Positions 18,411 to 27,415 of a stretch of 64,000 nucleotides of DNA are shown in pieces (positions within the stretch are counted from its first letter, which is position 1; each line of letters opens with the position of its first letter). Origin of the DNA: DASZQY01 sp035548515 (GTDB lineage Bacteria; Pseudomonadota; Alphaproteobacteria; Rhizobiales; Kaistiaceae); assembly GCA_035548515.1 (NCBI GenBank), contig DASZSW010000031.1, positions 31,945 to 95,944 of the forward strand. Direction: 5' to 3'. A program made the translations under genes and the position numbers. The notes beneath the pieces were generated by a model. That model made no database searches and had not been told where the DNA came from. It worked only from the letters and a program-made list of their open reading frames with translations.

Positions 18411-18533
18411 CCTCCCCCGTGAAACGGGGGAGGTGGCGCCGCGAAGCGGCGGCGGAGGGGGCCGCCCCTCCGGCGGTGCATGCCCCCTCCACCGGCTTCG
18501 CCGGTCCCCCTCCCCCGCTTTGCGGGGGAGGAT
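18411..18533. repeat. GC-rich palindromic repeat cluster downstream of the A2M gene
   Basis: It starts with a 10-bp palindrome (CCTCCCCCGT-gaa-ACGGGGGAGG), continues with GCCGC-gaa-GCGGC, and ends with an oppositely oriented copy containing ACCGG-cttcg-CCGGT and CCTCCCCCGC-ttt-GCGGGGGAGG. The right half is repeated almost exactly at 18730-18779. The first palindrome may also terminate A2M transcription. Confidence 0.8.
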
Positions 18534-18560
18534 TGGCGCTCTTCGCCGAACGGTGCTGCA

Positions 18561-20867
18561 GTGAGCGACGACGCGCGGAGGGATGAGCCGCCCCTCTCCC
18601 CCCTTGTGCGGGAGATAGCGGAGCTTGGCGCATCAGCGGCTAGCGGAGCTGAGAGGGGGGTACCCTGCGACGTCAGAGATGCGGCGCCGACCCCCCTCCC
18701 CGACCCTCCCCCACAAGGGGGGAGGGGGCGCCCCCTCCACCGGCTTCGCCGGTCCCCCTCCCCCGTTTCACGGGGGAGGATCATCCGCGTCTTGGCCGGC
18801 GCGTTGGTCTTCGCCGTTGCCGCCTTCGGCGTTGTCGCCTTTGCGGCCTGGCAGACGATCGGCGACATCGAAGCTTCGCTGCCGGATTTCCCGGCGGCCT
18901 CGGCAGTGCCGACTTCTACCATCGTCGTCGATCGGGACGGGAAGCTGCTCAGGCCATTCACTATCGCGGACGGACGTTGGCGGTTGCCGGTGCAGCGCGC
19001 GGAGGTCGACCGGCGCTACCTCGACATGCTGGTCGCGTACGAGGACCGGCGCTTCTCGACGCATGACGGCGTCGACCCGTGGGCGCTGGTGCGCGCGGCC
19101 GGGCAGTTCATGCTCGCCGGTGGGCATATCGTGTCGGGTGGCTCGACGCTGACGATGCAGGTGGCGCGGCTGCTGGACGACAGCGGGACGCGGAGCGTGA
19201 TGGGCAAGCTCCGGCAGATCGCGATTGCGCGGAAGCTCGAGACGCAATTCTCGAAGGACCAGATCCTCGATCTGTACCTGACGCTGGCGCCCTATGGCGG
19301 CAACATCGAGGGCATCCGCGCGGCATCGCTTGCGTATTTCGGCAAGGAGCCGGCGCGGCTGACGACCGCAGAGGCTGCGCTGCTCGTCGCCCTGCCCCAG
19401 TCGCCCGAGGCACGCCGGCCGGACCGCGATGCCGAGGCGGCGCGGGCTTCGCGCGACCGCGTGCTCGACCGGCTGGCGTCGGCAGGGGCGATCGATACGG
19501 ACAGCGCCGATGCGGCCAAGACGGAACGCGTGCCGGACGCGCGGCGGCTTTTCCCGATGCTGGCGCCGCACCTGGCACAGCAGGCGATCGCCGCGCATCC
19601 GGATCAGGCCGTCGACCGGCTGACGATCTCGCGCGACCTGCAGGCCTCGCTTGAGGCGCTGGCGTCGGATCGCGTGGCGACGCTTGGACCGAAGCTGTCG
19701 GTCGCCATTCTGGTCGCCGACGTGCGGTCGGGCGCGATCCTGGCGTCGGTGGGCTCGGGCGGATTGTTCGACGATCAGCGCGACGGGCATGTCGACATGA
19801 CGCGGGCGGTGCGTTCGCCGGGCTCGACGCTGAAGCCGCTGATCTACGGGCTGGCGTTCGAGAACGGGCTGGCGCATCCGGAAAGCCTGATCGAGGACCG
19901 GCCGACGGGCTTCGGGGGCTACGCGCCGGAAAATTTCGACGGCTTCCACCGCGGCACCGTCACCGTGCGCGAGGCGCTGGAGCAGTCGCTCAACGTGCCG
20001 GCGGTGATCGCGCTGAATGCGGTCGGGCCGGCGCGACTGATCGCGCGGCTGAAGCGCGCGGCGGTCAATGCGGTGATGCCGGACACCTCGGCGCCCGGCC
20101 TTGCCGTCGGGCTTGGCGGGCTTGGCGTGACGCTTCGCGATCTCGTTTCGCTCTACGCCGCGATCGCGCGCGGCGGCACTGCGGTGACGCTGAAGGACGG
20201 CATTGTGGACGCTGCCGCCACACAGAGCGGTGCGCCGGTCCTGTCGCCAGCGGCGGCGTGGTACGTGACCGATATCCTCAAGGACGTGCCGCCGCCGATC
20301 AACGCATCGCCGGGGCGCATCGCCTACAAGACGGGCACGTCGTATGGCTACCGCGACGCGTGGGCGATCGGTTACGACGGCGCCGACGTCATCGGGGTGT
20401 GGATCGGGCGGCCGGACGGCACGCCGGTCGTGGGCCTGTCGGGCATCGTCTCGGCGGCGCCTATCCTGTTCGAGGCATTCGACCGCGTCGGGCCGAAGCG
20501 TACGCCGTTCGTGTCGCGGCCGCCGGACACGATCGTCGCAAACACGACGGCCGCGCTCCCGACACCGCTGCGCCACTTCCGCATGCCGGGCGAGCCGACG
20601 TTCATCGACCGTGACCTGCCGGAGATTTCCTATCCGCTCGATGGCGTGATGGTCGATCTCGGCATCAAGGAAGGCGATCCCGCGCCGCTGGTTATCAAGG
20701 TGCGCAACGGGGCGCCGCCTTTCACGTTCTTCGTCAACGGCGCGCCGATCGCGCGCGTGCCGTTCGGGCGCGAAGAGTCCTGGCAGCCGGACGGGCCGGG
20801 GTTCGTGACGCTGTCCGTCGTCGACAAGGACGGGAAGTCGGACCGGGTGACGGTGTTCGTGGAATGA
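18561..20867 (+). CDS. pbpC: Penicillin-binding protein 1C (bifunctional glycosyltransferase/transpeptidase)
   Basis: After one membrane anchor (AGALVFAVAAFGVVAFAAW) comes a glycosyltransferase domain (AYEDRRFSTHDGVDPWAL, GGSTLTMQVARLL), a transpeptidase domain with SxxK in SPGSTLKPL, SLN in EQSLNVPAV and KTG in AYKTGTSYG, and a C-terminal BiPBP-type beta domain. It polymerises and cross-links murein in the periplasm, next to its usual A2M partner. The start is uncertain. GTG 18561 gives a Pro-rich 77-residue tail made largely of repeat DNA and has no ribosome site. TTG 18792, 12 bases after GGGGGAGGA, starts right at the anchor and gives 691 residues, closer to normal. Confidence 0.9.
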   Translation: MSDDARRDEPPLSPLVREIAELGASAASGAERGVPCDVRDAAPTPLPDPPPQGGRGRPLHRLRRSPSPVSRGRIIRVLAGALVFAVAAFGVVAFAAWQTIGDIEASLPDFPAASAVPTSTIVVDRDGKLLRPFTIADGRWRLPVQRAEVDRRYLDMLVAYEDRRFSTHDGVDPWALVRAAGQFMLAGGHIVSGGSTLTMQVARLLDDSGTRSVMGKLRQIAIARKLETQFSKDQILDLYLTLAPYGGNIEGIRAASLAYFGKEPARLTTAEAALLVALPQSPEARRPDRDAEAARASRDRVLDRLASAGAIDTDSADAAKTERVPDARRLFPMLAPHLAQQAIAAHPDQAVDRLTISRDLQASLEALASDRVATLGPKLSVAILVADVRSGAILASVGSGGLFDDQRDGHVDMTRAVRSPGSTLKPLIYGLAFENGLAHPESLIEDRPTGFGGYAPENFDGFHRGTVTVREALEQSLNVPAVIALNAVGPARLIARLKRAAVNAVMPDTSAPGLAVGLGGLGVTLRDLVSLYAAIARGGTAVTLKDGIVDAAATQSGAPVLSPAAAWYVTDILKDVPPPINASPGRIAYKTGTSYGYRDAWAIGYDGADVIGVWIGRPDGTPVVGLSGIVSAAPILFEAFDRVGPKRTPFVSRPPDTIVANTTAALPTPLRHFRMPGEPTFIDRDLPEISYPLDGVMVDLGIKEGDPAPLVIKVRNGAPPFTFFVNGAPIARVPFGREESWQPDGPGFVTLSVVDKDGKSDRVTVFVE
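18590..18660. repeat. GC-rich intergenic repeat, second type, in the pbpC 5' region
   Basis: The segment opens with CCCCTCTCCCCCCTTGTGCG, runs through GGAGATAGCGGAGCTTGGCG and ends GCTGAGAGGGGGG, with the ends complementary to each other. It is open in the pbpC frame but its product has low complexity, so it is probably a mobile palindrome rather than ancestral coding sequence. Confidence 0.6.
18690..18780. repeat. GC-rich palindromic repeat at the pbpC start
   Basis: CCCTCCCC and CCTCCCCC-acaa-GGGGGGAGG hairpins are followed by CCCCCTCCACCGG-cttcg-CCGGTCCCCC and CCTCCCCCGT-ttc-ACGGGGGAGG. The last 50 bp match 18483-18532 almost exactly. In the pbpC frame it reads RPLHRLRRSPSPVSRGR. It ends 12 bases before a possible TTG start of pbpC. 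Confidence 0.8.
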
Positions 20868-20869
20868 GG

Positions 20870-21010
20870 CCGTCCCCTCCCCCGGAGGGGGAGAGGGCCG
20901 CGCGACTTGAAAGCGAAGCGAACTAGGCGCACGGGTTGAGGGCTCGCCCGGCATTTGAGCGACGGTGAGGATATTCCCTCACCCTGTCCCTCTCCCCTGC
21001 GGGGAGAGGG
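20870..21010. repeat. Palindromic repeat region between convergent pbpC and gnd
   Basis: One hairpin (CTCCCCC-gga-GGGGGAG) lies just after pbpC. A second, at 20988-21010, has a perfect 10-bp stem (CCCTCTCCCC-tgc-GGGGAGAGGG). Between them is AT-poor filler with no gene. The second hairpin could act as a terminator for both convergent genes, though it lacks a clear U tract on either strand. Confidence 0.7.
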
Positions 21011-21041
21011 GACGACAATCCCGACGCGTGTGTTTTTCCGC

Positions 21042-22469
21042 CTACGACGTCGCGTTCGACCACGGGCCGTGGAAGCCCTTGGCCGTCGAGTCGGTGCGCT
21101 CGAAGCCGTGGGCGCCGAAGAAGTCGCGCTGGCCCTGGATCAGGTTCGCGGTGGTGCGGCCGGTGCGCGACAGATCGAAATAGGCGAGCGCCGACGACAG
21201 TGCCGGCACGGCGATGCCGCGCAGCGCCGCAGTGGCGACGACGCGGCGGAGCGCGCCTTCGCTGCGCTTGAGGCTGGAGGTGAACGGCTCGATCATCATC
21301 AGGTTGGCGACGCTGCCGGCAGATGAATACGCCTTGGCGATGTCGTCGAGGAACACGGAGCGGATGATGCAGCCGGCGCGCCAGATCTTGGCGACGGTGG
21401 CGAGCGGCAGGTTCCAACTCCACGATTCCGAGGCGCGGGTCATGACGGCGAAACCCTGCGCGTAGGCGGCGATCTTGCCGGCGAGCAGCGCCTGCTCCAG
21501 CGCGTTCAGCGCGGATTTCTTATCGCCCAACGCGTCGCCGACCTTCATCGGCGCGGCGCCGAACAGCTTCTCCGCGGCGAGGCGGCTGGCGCGATCGGCG
21601 GAGAGGCCGCGGGCCGAGACGGCTGCCTCGATGACGGTCGCCGGGACGCCGAGGTCTTGCGCCTCCATCGCCGACCAGCGGCCGGTGCCCTTCTGGCCGG
21701 CGGTGTCCTGGATGACCTCGACCAGCGGACCACCGGACTTGGCGTCCTTGGCGGAAAGCACCTTGGCGGTGATCTCGATCAGGTACGACTTCAACGGGCC
21801 GTCGTTCCATCTGGTGAACACGTCGGCCATCTCGTCCGGCTGCATGCCGAGGCCGTCGCGCATGACGCCGTAGACCTCGGCGATCATCTGCATGTCGGCG
21901 TATTCGATGCCGTTGTGGATGGTCTTGACGAAGTGACCGGCGCCCTCCGGGCCGACGAGCGCGGCGCACGGCTCGCCTTCGAATTTCGCCGAGATGTCGA
22001 GCAGGATCTTCTCGACGCGGCCCCATGCCTTGGGCGTCCCGCCGGCCATGATCGACGGCCCGTGGCGCGCGCCCTCCTCGCCGCCGGAGACGCCGACGCC
22101 GAGGAAATCGAAACCCTTCGTCATATACTCGCCGACGCGGCGGCGCGTGTCGCGGAAGTTGGCGTTGCCGGCGTCGATCAGCATATCGCCCTTCGCCAAT
22201 TCGGCAGCGAGTTCGGTGGCGACGTCGTCTACCGGCTGGCCGGCCTGCACCATGATGACGACGGGCCGTGGCGGCCGGATCGCGGCGGCCAGTTCTTTCA
22301 GGGTGTAGCACGGTGTGAGCCGCGAACGCAGATTGCCGGCCTCGGCGATGTAGGCGTCGGTCTTGGCGGCGGTTCGGTTATAGACCGCGACGTTGTGGCC
22401 CTTCTCTGCCATGTTGAGCGCGAGGTTCGCGCCCATGACGCCAAGCCCTACCAAACCAATATCGGCCAT
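21042..22469 (-). CDS. gnd: 6-phosphogluconate dehydrogenase, decarboxylating
   Basis: A 475-residue enzyme of the oxidative pentose phosphate pathway that converts 6-phosphogluconate plus NADP+ to ribulose-5-phosphate, CO2 and NADPH. The N-terminal nucleotide fold reads GLVGLGVMGANLALNMAEKG. The substrate site motif GVSGGEEGARHGPSIMAGG and the catalytic Lys region GHFVKTIHNGIEYADMQ are intact, and the C-terminal all-helical part is complete. It is monocistronic and convergent with pbpC, with palindromic repeats in between. Confidence 0.95.
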   Translation of the reverse strand: MADIGLVGLGVMGANLALNMAEKGHNVAVYNRTAAKTDAYIAEAGNLRSRLTPCYTLKELAAAIRPPRPVVIMVQAGQPVDDVATELAAELAKGDMLIDAGNANFRDTRRRVGEYMTKGFDFLGVGVSGGEEGARHGPSIMAGGTPKAWGRVEKILLDISAKFEGEPCAALVGPEGAGHFVKTIHNGIEYADMQMIAEVYGVMRDGLGMQPDEMADVFTRWNDGPLKSYLIEITAKVLSAKDAKSGGPLVEVIQDTAGQKGTGRWSAMEAQDLGVPATVIEAAVSARGLSADRASRLAAEKLFGAAPMKVGDALGDKKSALNALEQALLAGKIAAYAQGFAVMTRASESWSWNLPLATVAKIWRAGCIIRSVFLDDIAKAYSSAGSVANLMMIEPFTSSLKRSEGALRRVVATAALRGIAVPALSSALAYFDLSRTGRTTANLIQGQRDFFGAHGFERTDSTAKGFHGPWSNATS

Positions 22470-22586
22470 CCACTGCCTCCAGGCATTTCCTCACGTGGCG
22501 GGGCGTTTTGAGCCACCCTCGCCGGCAAAATCGCGGCAGACACTAGGCACAACGCGCGCGCGTAAACAATCGGATTCCAGGGCAGT

Positions 22587-23183
22587 TTAGAGCCCGAGGG
22601 CGCCCTCGCCACGATCAAGGATCACCGGAATGACGAGGTCCTCCTCGTCGTCCAGATGTCGGGCGAGAAGCTTCATCAGCCAGTCCGCCGTGTCGGCGTA
22701 GGCGTCGGCCGCTCGGCGCATGGCGTCAGTGTTCGCAGCGTCGACCTGGATGAAGCCGTTGGCGGCGTCGGCCATGCGATCCATGGCGGCGTGGATCACG
22801 GTGTGGTCCTTCTCCAACGTGTCGAAGCCGGCCATCAGGCGTGGCTCGGCGGCGTTGAAGATCGGGAACATCTGGTGGTCCTCGATCATGTGATGGCCCT
22901 CGAGATGGCCGAGGAAAGTCTGCAGGCGTGGTGCGTACCACGAGCGAAAACGGTCCGGCGTGACCAGGCCCCCGCGGAATTCGTTGGTCGCCCCGCGCAG
23001 CGTCTCTCCGGCGCGACGGAAGCTTGCGTGAATGTCGAGCCAGAACTGTGCCATGCCGGCGATGTTGACGTGGTCGGGCCACGTCTCACGCGGGTACTGT
23101 TCAAGGATGAACCGCAGCTCCTGCGGCCAACCGGCGCGGGTCGTCAGAGCGAGTGGATTTTCGTCGGCCATCTGGGGCTTCAT
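22587..23183 (-). CDS. Hemerythrin domain-containing protein
   Basis: A 198-residue soluble helical protein with the spaced His/Glu/Asp pattern of hemerythrin HHE domains: HLEGHHMIEDHQMFPIF around residue 100, LEKDHTVIH, and LARHLDDEEDLVIP near the C terminus. Members bind a non-haem di-iron centre and sense or store O2 or NO, or repair iron centres. The start at 23183 is ATG; a second Met five codons on is also possible. It stands alone between gnd and a divergent VOC gene, so the role cannot be narrowed. Confidence 0.8.
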   Translation of the reverse strand: MKPQMADENPLALTTRAGWPQELRFILEQYPRETWPDHVNIAGMAQFWLDIHASFRRAGETLRGATNEFRGGLVTPDRFRSWYAPRLQTFLGHLEGHHMIEDHQMFPIFNAAEPRLMAGFDTLEKDHTVIHAAMDRMADAANGFIQVDAANTDAMRRAADAYADTADWLMKLLARHLDDEEDLVIPVILDRGEGALGL

Positions 23184-23239
23184 CTAGGGCGGCCGCGGCC
23201 GCCGCGCCAGGCAGATAGACCAACACGGGGATTGCAGTC

Positions 23240-23686
23240 ATGCGGGGTATCAAGGGCATCGGGCACGTAGCGCTGTCGGTGAAGGAGATCCAGCGCTCGC
23301 TCGATTTCTACGTCGGCAAGCTCGGCTTCGAGGAGATGTTCCGTCTCTACCATCCAGACGACGCCAAGCGTCTCTGGATCGTGTACCTGCGCATTACCGA
23401 TACGCAATTCCTCGAACTGTTCCCCGGCGGCACCGGAGAGACGACACCGAAGCGCTGGACGCTTGGCTTCGATCACCTCTGCCTGGAATGCAGCGACATC
23501 GATCTCGCCATCGCCGATCTCACGGCCAAGGGCGTGCCTCTGATGGAGGCGCGGAAGGTTGGCGCCGACGACAATGTGCAGGCGTGGATCGCCGATCCGG
23601 ACGGGCATCGGATCGAACTGATGCAGCTCGGGCCGAATTCACTGCAGCTGGCGGCAATCAAGCGGCTGGCGACGGTGCGGCAGTAG
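23240..23686 (+). CDS. VOC family protein (lactoylglutathione lyase-like)
   Basis: A 148-residue protein with two VOC half-modules. The first begins IGHVALSVKEIQRSLDFYVGKLGF. The second begins LGFDHLCLECSDIDLAIADL and ends WIADPDGHRIELMQL. Metal-ligand positions are filled by His (GHVAL), Glu (FLELFP), His (FDHLCLE) and Glu (IELMQ), so an active metal site is likely. It could be a glyoxalase I or a ring-cleaving relative. It is followed immediately by a GC-rich repeat. Confidence 0.82.
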   Translation: MRGIKGIGHVALSVKEIQRSLDFYVGKLGFEEMFRLYHPDDAKRLWIVYLRITDTQFLELFPGGTGETTPKRWTLGFDHLCLECSDIDLAIADLTAKGVPLMEARKVGADDNVQAWIADPDGHRIELMQLGPNSLQLAAIKRLATVRQ

Positions 23687-23688
23687 CG

Positions 23689-23762
23689 ACCCCTCCACCG
23701 CCTTCGGCAGTCCCCCTCCCCCGTCTACGGGGAAGCTGTCGGCGAAGCCGACTGAGGGGGCA
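23689..23762. repeat. GC-rich palindromic repeat overlapping the glpK 3' end
   Basis: It shares CCCTCCACCG and GTCCCCCTCCCCCG with the copies near 18500 and 18740, and ends TCGGCGAAGCCGACTGAGG. The glpK stop codon (23725) lies inside it, so the last dozen residues of GlpK are encoded by the repeat. Confidence 0.75.
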
Positions 23763-25245
23763 CTGTCAGCGTGCGCCTGACGGCGTCGCCCCAGCCTGAC
23801 AGGCGCGCGTCGCGGTCGGCCGGCTTCATGCGCGGCAAGAAGCGGCGTTCGCGCTTCCACGCCTTCATCATCGCGGCGGGCTCGGGGCACAGGCCAGCGT
23901 GAAGCCCGGCGAGGTAGGCGGCGCCAAGCGCTGTCGTTTCCAGCACAGCAGGACGATCCACCGGCGCGTCGAGGATGTCGGCGAGGAACTGCATGGTCCA
24001 GTCCGACGCGACCATGCCGCCGTCGACGCGCACGACTGGCGAAGACTCCGCGACCCAGTCGCGGCGCATGGCGTCCAAGAGGTCGCGCGTCTGGTAGCAG
24101 ACGGCCTCCAGCGCGGCGCGTGCGATCTCGGCAGAGGTGGTTGCGCGGGTGATGCCGTAGAGCGCGCCACGCGCGTCGGCATCCCAATGCGGCGCGCCTA
24201 GCCCGACGAAAGCGGGGACCAGATACACCGACTGGGTGGGATCGGCCGACTTGGCCAACGCGGCCGTGTCCGGCGCACGACGGATGATCCTCAGGCCGTC
24301 GCGTAGCCATTGCACGGCGGCGCCGGCGATGAAGATGGAACCTTCCAACGCGTACGTCCGCTTGCCGCTGAGTTGATACGCGATGGTGGTGAGCAGGCGG
24401 TTTTGCGATGAAACCGCCTTCGATCCGGTGTTGAGCAACGCGAAGCAGCCGGTGCCGTAGGTCGACTTCAGCATGCCCGGGGAGAAACATGCCTGCCCTA
24501 CCGTCGCCGCCTGCTGATCGCCGGCGACACCGGTAATCGGAATGGACGCACCCAGGATGGCGCGGTCCGTGATGCCATAATCAGCGGCGCAGTCTTTCAC
24601 TTCCGGCAGCAGGGCGCGGGGAACGTTGAACAGATCCAGCAGACGATCGTCCCAGGCGCCGGTGTGGATGTTGAACAGCGACGTGCGCGACGCGTTGGTC
24701 GCGTCAGTGGCGTGCACTCCGCCGGCGGTGAGGCGCCAGATGAGGAACGTGTCGATCGTGCCGAAGGCGAGTTCGCCACGCTCCGCACGTTTCCGCGCGC
24801 CCTTCACGTGGTTGAGCAGCCAGTTGACCTTGGTGGCGGAGAAATACGGGTCGAGCAGCAATCCGGTGCGGGCGGTCACCTCGGCCTCATGCCCCGCGTC
24901 GCGCAGCGCGGCGCAGGCAGGCGCGGTGCGGCGGTCCTGCCAGACGATCGCAGGATGGATGGGCGCGCCGGTCTTGCGGTCCCATACGACCACCGTTTCG
25001 CGCTGGTTTGTGATGCCGAGAGCGGCGATGGCGGTGGCCTTCACGCCGGATTTGCGGATGGCCGCCCGACACGTGCGCACGACGGATTGCCAGATTTCCT
25101 CGGGGTCGTGTTCGACCCAGCCGGCGCGTGGGAAATGCTGGGCGAACTCCTGCTGGGCGAGGCCCCTCACCCGCAGAGCTTTGTCGAAGACGATGGCGCG
25201 CGTCGAGGTCGTGCCCTGATCGATGGCGAGAATGTGCGCGCTCAT
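23725..25245 (-). CDS. glpK: Glycerol kinase
   Basis: A 506-residue FGGY-family kinase that makes sn-glycerol-3-phosphate from glycerol and ATP. The N terminus ILAIDQGTTSTRAIVFD, GITNQRETVVVWD, the block EGSIFIAGAAVQWLRDGL, the signature AFVGLGAPHWDADARG and VRVDGGMVASDWTMQFLAD are all intact. Its start overlaps the glpD stop, so the pair forms one operon. The C-terminal tail VPPQSASPTASP is not family sequence: it is encoded by a GC-rich intergenic repeat that has replaced the original end. No glpF or glpR is nearby. Confidence 0.95.
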   Translation of the reverse strand: MSAHILAIDQGTTSTRAIVFDKALRVRGLAQQEFAQHFPRAGWVEHDPEEIWQSVVRTCRAAIRKSGVKATAIAALGITNQRETVVVWDRKTGAPIHPAIVWQDRRTAPACAALRDAGHEAEVTARTGLLLDPYFSATKVNWLLNHVKGARKRAERGELAFGTIDTFLIWRLTAGGVHATDATNASRTSLFNIHTGAWDDRLLDLFNVPRALLPEVKDCAADYGITDRAILGASIPITGVAGDQQAATVGQACFSPGMLKSTYGTGCFALLNTGSKAVSSQNRLLTTIAYQLSGKRTYALEGSIFIAGAAVQWLRDGLRIIRRAPDTAALAKSADPTQSVYLVPAFVGLGAPHWDADARGALYGITRATTSAEIARAALEAVCYQTRDLLDAMRRDWVAESSPVVRVDGGMVASDWTMQFLADILDAPVDRPAVLETTALGAAYLAGLHAGLCPEPAAMMKAWKRERRFLPRMKPADRDARLSGWGDAVRRTLTVPPQSASPTASP

Positions 25246-26738
25246 GTGCGCGGCTTCTGTAGGTGTGCCGCGAGCGCGGTCGTCTCATCGGGCGTGAAGC
25301 GTAGACCAAGCTTCGTACGCCGCCAGAGGATATCGTCGGCGGTCGTCGCCCATTCGTTGGCGACGAGGTAGGCGACCTCGCGTTCGGTGAGGCCATCGCC
25401 GAAGTCACGGCCGAGATCGGCAGTGCTTTTGATCCCGTCGAGCAGCGCGTCGATGCGCGTGCCGTAGGCACAGCAGAGGCGCGCGACGAGTTGCGGGTCA
25501 AGCACATCGTAGCGCTTCGCCATGTCCGCCGACCATTCGGCGAAGTTGGCGATGTCGCCGCCGGGGAGCGGTGCGGTCGCAGTCCACGACCCGCGCATGT
25601 CGGCGAAATGGGGCTTGAGCTTCTTCATCGCGTGCTCTGACAGACGGCGGTAGGTCGTGAGCTTGCCGCCGAAGACGTTGAGCAGCGGCGCGCCGCCGCC
25701 GGTGTCGAGCTCGAGTGTGTAGTCACGCGATGCCTTTTGCGCCGTGCCCGCGCCATCATCGTCGAGTGGGCGTACGCCGGCGTAGGTCCAGCGGATGGTC
25801 GCCGGGTCAATCGGCTGCTGAAGGTACTCGCCGACCGCCGCCAGCAGGTAGTCGCGTTCTGCGTCGCTGATCGAGGCGTCCGTCGGATCGCCCTGATAGT
25901 CCTCGTCGGTGGTGCCGATCAGCGTGTAGTCGCGCCGATAGGGAATCGCGAAGCACACCCGCCCGTCGGCATTCTGGAACAGATATGCCCGGTCATGGTC
26001 GAAGATCCTGTCGACGACGATGTGGCTGCCCTTCACCAGGCGGACTTTCGTCGGCGTCTCGGTGTGGATGACGTCCGCCACGACTTCCGAAACCCAGGGA
26101 CCGCCCGCGTTGACGAGAGCGCGGGCGGACACCGTCTCGTAGTGGGCGGGGTCGCCGCCGCCATGCAGCGTGAGGCGCCAGAGGTCGGCATCACGCTTGG
26201 CGGCAAGGCAACGGGTGCGGGTGCGAATCTCGGCGCCGCGATCGGCGGCGTCGCGTGCGTTCAACACGACCAGGCGCGCGTCGTCGACAGTGCAGTCGGA
26301 GAACTCGAAGCCGCGGCGATACGACGGCTTCAGCGCCCTCCCCGCTTCGTCCGTCCTCAGGTCGAGGGTGCGCGTGGCGGGTAACGTCCGGCCGACGCTG
26401 AGGTGATCGTACATGAGCAGGCCGAGGCGGATGACCGGCCATGGACGGAGGCCCTTGTGGTGGGGGAGCACAAGGCGCAGCGGATGGATGATGTGCGGCG
26501 CGATGCGCAGTAGCTTCTCGCGCTCCACCAGCGATTCATGCACCAGCCGAAAGTCGTAAAACTCGAGGTAGCGCAGCCCGCCGTGGATCAGCTTGGTGGA
26601 GGCCGACGACGTGCCGGAGGCGAGGTCGCGTTCCTCGCAGAGGAATACGGAGAGGCCGCGGCCCGCCGCATCGCGCGCAATCCCGGTGCCATTGACGCCA
26701 CCGCCAATGATGGCGAGATCGAAAATCTGGCCCGGCAT
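25242..26738 (-). CDS. glpD: Glycerol-3-phosphate dehydrogenase (aerobic, FAD-dependent)
   Basis: A 498-residue membrane-associated flavoprotein that oxidises glycerol-3-phosphate to dihydroxyacetone phosphate and passes electrons to quinone. The FAD-binding motif is DLAIIGGGVNGTGIARDAAGRG, followed by the family signature SSASTKLIHGGLRYLE and, in the C-terminal half, the helical DAO_C domain (LCCAYGTRIDALL). It is the first gene of glpDK and is coupled to glpK by a 4-base overlap. Together they let the cell use glycerol. Confidence 0.95.
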   Translation of the reverse strand: MPGQIFDLAIIGGGVNGTGIARDAAGRGLSVFLCEERDLASGTSSASTKLIHGGLRYLEFYDFRLVHESLVEREKLLRIAPHIIHPLRLVLPHHKGLRPWPVIRLGLLMYDHLSVGRTLPATRTLDLRTDEAGRALKPSYRRGFEFSDCTVDDARLVVLNARDAADRGAEIRTRTRCLAAKRDADLWRLTLHGGGDPAHYETVSARALVNAGGPWVSEVVADVIHTETPTKVRLVKGSHIVVDRIFDHDRAYLFQNADGRVCFAIPYRRDYTLIGTTDEDYQGDPTDASISDAERDYLLAAVGEYLQQPIDPATIRWTYAGVRPLDDDGAGTAQKASRDYTLELDTGGGAPLLNVFGGKLTTYRRLSEHAMKKLKPHFADMRGSWTATAPLPGGDIANFAEWSADMAKRYDVLDPQLVARLCCAYGTRIDALLDGIKSTADLGRDFGDGLTEREVAYLVANEWATTADDILWRRTKLGLRFTPDETTALAAHLQKPRT

Positions 26739-26851
26739 GCCCTTCCTCGCGTAGCAGCCTCAAGCGATAGCCCAATCGGCGGCGACGTGGAAGTTGGCCG
26801 AGGCCATGACGCACGGCAATATGGCAGCGCAGCGATTCTAAGGGGACCGGC

Positions 26852-27346
26852 ATGGCCATCGACACCAATCCGTTCGTCGTCCTGTCTTATGTCAGCGGCC
26901 CCGCCCTGCTGACGAATGCCACCTCGCTTCTCCTGCTTTCCACCACCAACCGTTTCGCGCGCGCCATCGACCGGTCGCGTCACCTCACCGACCTGCTGGC
27001 CTCTCCGCCGGCCGGCCGCGACGTCAGCGTCGAGGTCAACGAGGTGCCGATCGTGGGGCGCCGGATCAAGCTGATCGCCCTGTCGATCGCGGGCTTCTAC
27101 CTCGCGGCAGCCATGTTCGCACTCGCGACCGTAACCTCGATCCTGGGCGCGGTGCTCGCCGAGCAGTTCGGCGGGACAGTGCTCGACGTGATCGTAGCGT
27201 TCGCGGTGTTCCTCGGCGCAATTGGGTTCGCCGCATTCGTGACGGGCGCTTTCGCGCTGGTTATCGAAACGCGGCTGGTGATGGGGGCACTGTCGTTTGA
27301 ATCGGGTGCGGCCATCGCCGCGTTAGAACGGACAATACGGCGTTAA
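26852..27346 (+). CDS. DUF2721-like integral membrane protein
   Basis: A 164-residue protein with three hydrophobic segments: about residues 9-32 (a short N-terminal one with Ser/Thr), 71-97 and 107-135. The N-terminal half (TNATSLLLLSTTNRFARAIDRSR) and the pattern of a polar loop followed by two membrane helices resemble DUF2721 proteins, whose function is unknown. It is divergent from glpD and lies upstream of rmlA, with no sign of co-transcription. The family assignment is from memory and moderate. Confidence 0.65.
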   Translation: MAIDTNPFVVLSYVSGPALLTNATSLLLLSTTNRFARAIDRSRHLTDLLASPPAGRDVSVEVNEVPIVGRRIKLIALSIAGFYLAAAMFALATVTSILGAVLAEQFGGTVLDVIVAFAVFLGAIGFAAFVTGAFALVIETRLVMGALSFESGAAIAALERTIRR

Positions 27347-27415
27347 CCCTCCAAGGTTGCGCAGCGCGCCGCGCTTGGCTACGAAATCGCGCGGACTTGG
27401 CAGGGCGTGTTGCGC

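Noticed and set aside
18411..18780. Transposon or IS remnant before pbpC
   Set aside because: There is no transposase fragment or target duplication; the sequence consists of short palindromes of the REP/intergenic-repeat type.
18768..20954. 728-codon minus-strand open frame opposite pbpC
   Set aside because: Low-complexity Arg-rich product without motifs, covering a fully recognisable PBP1C gene on the other strand.
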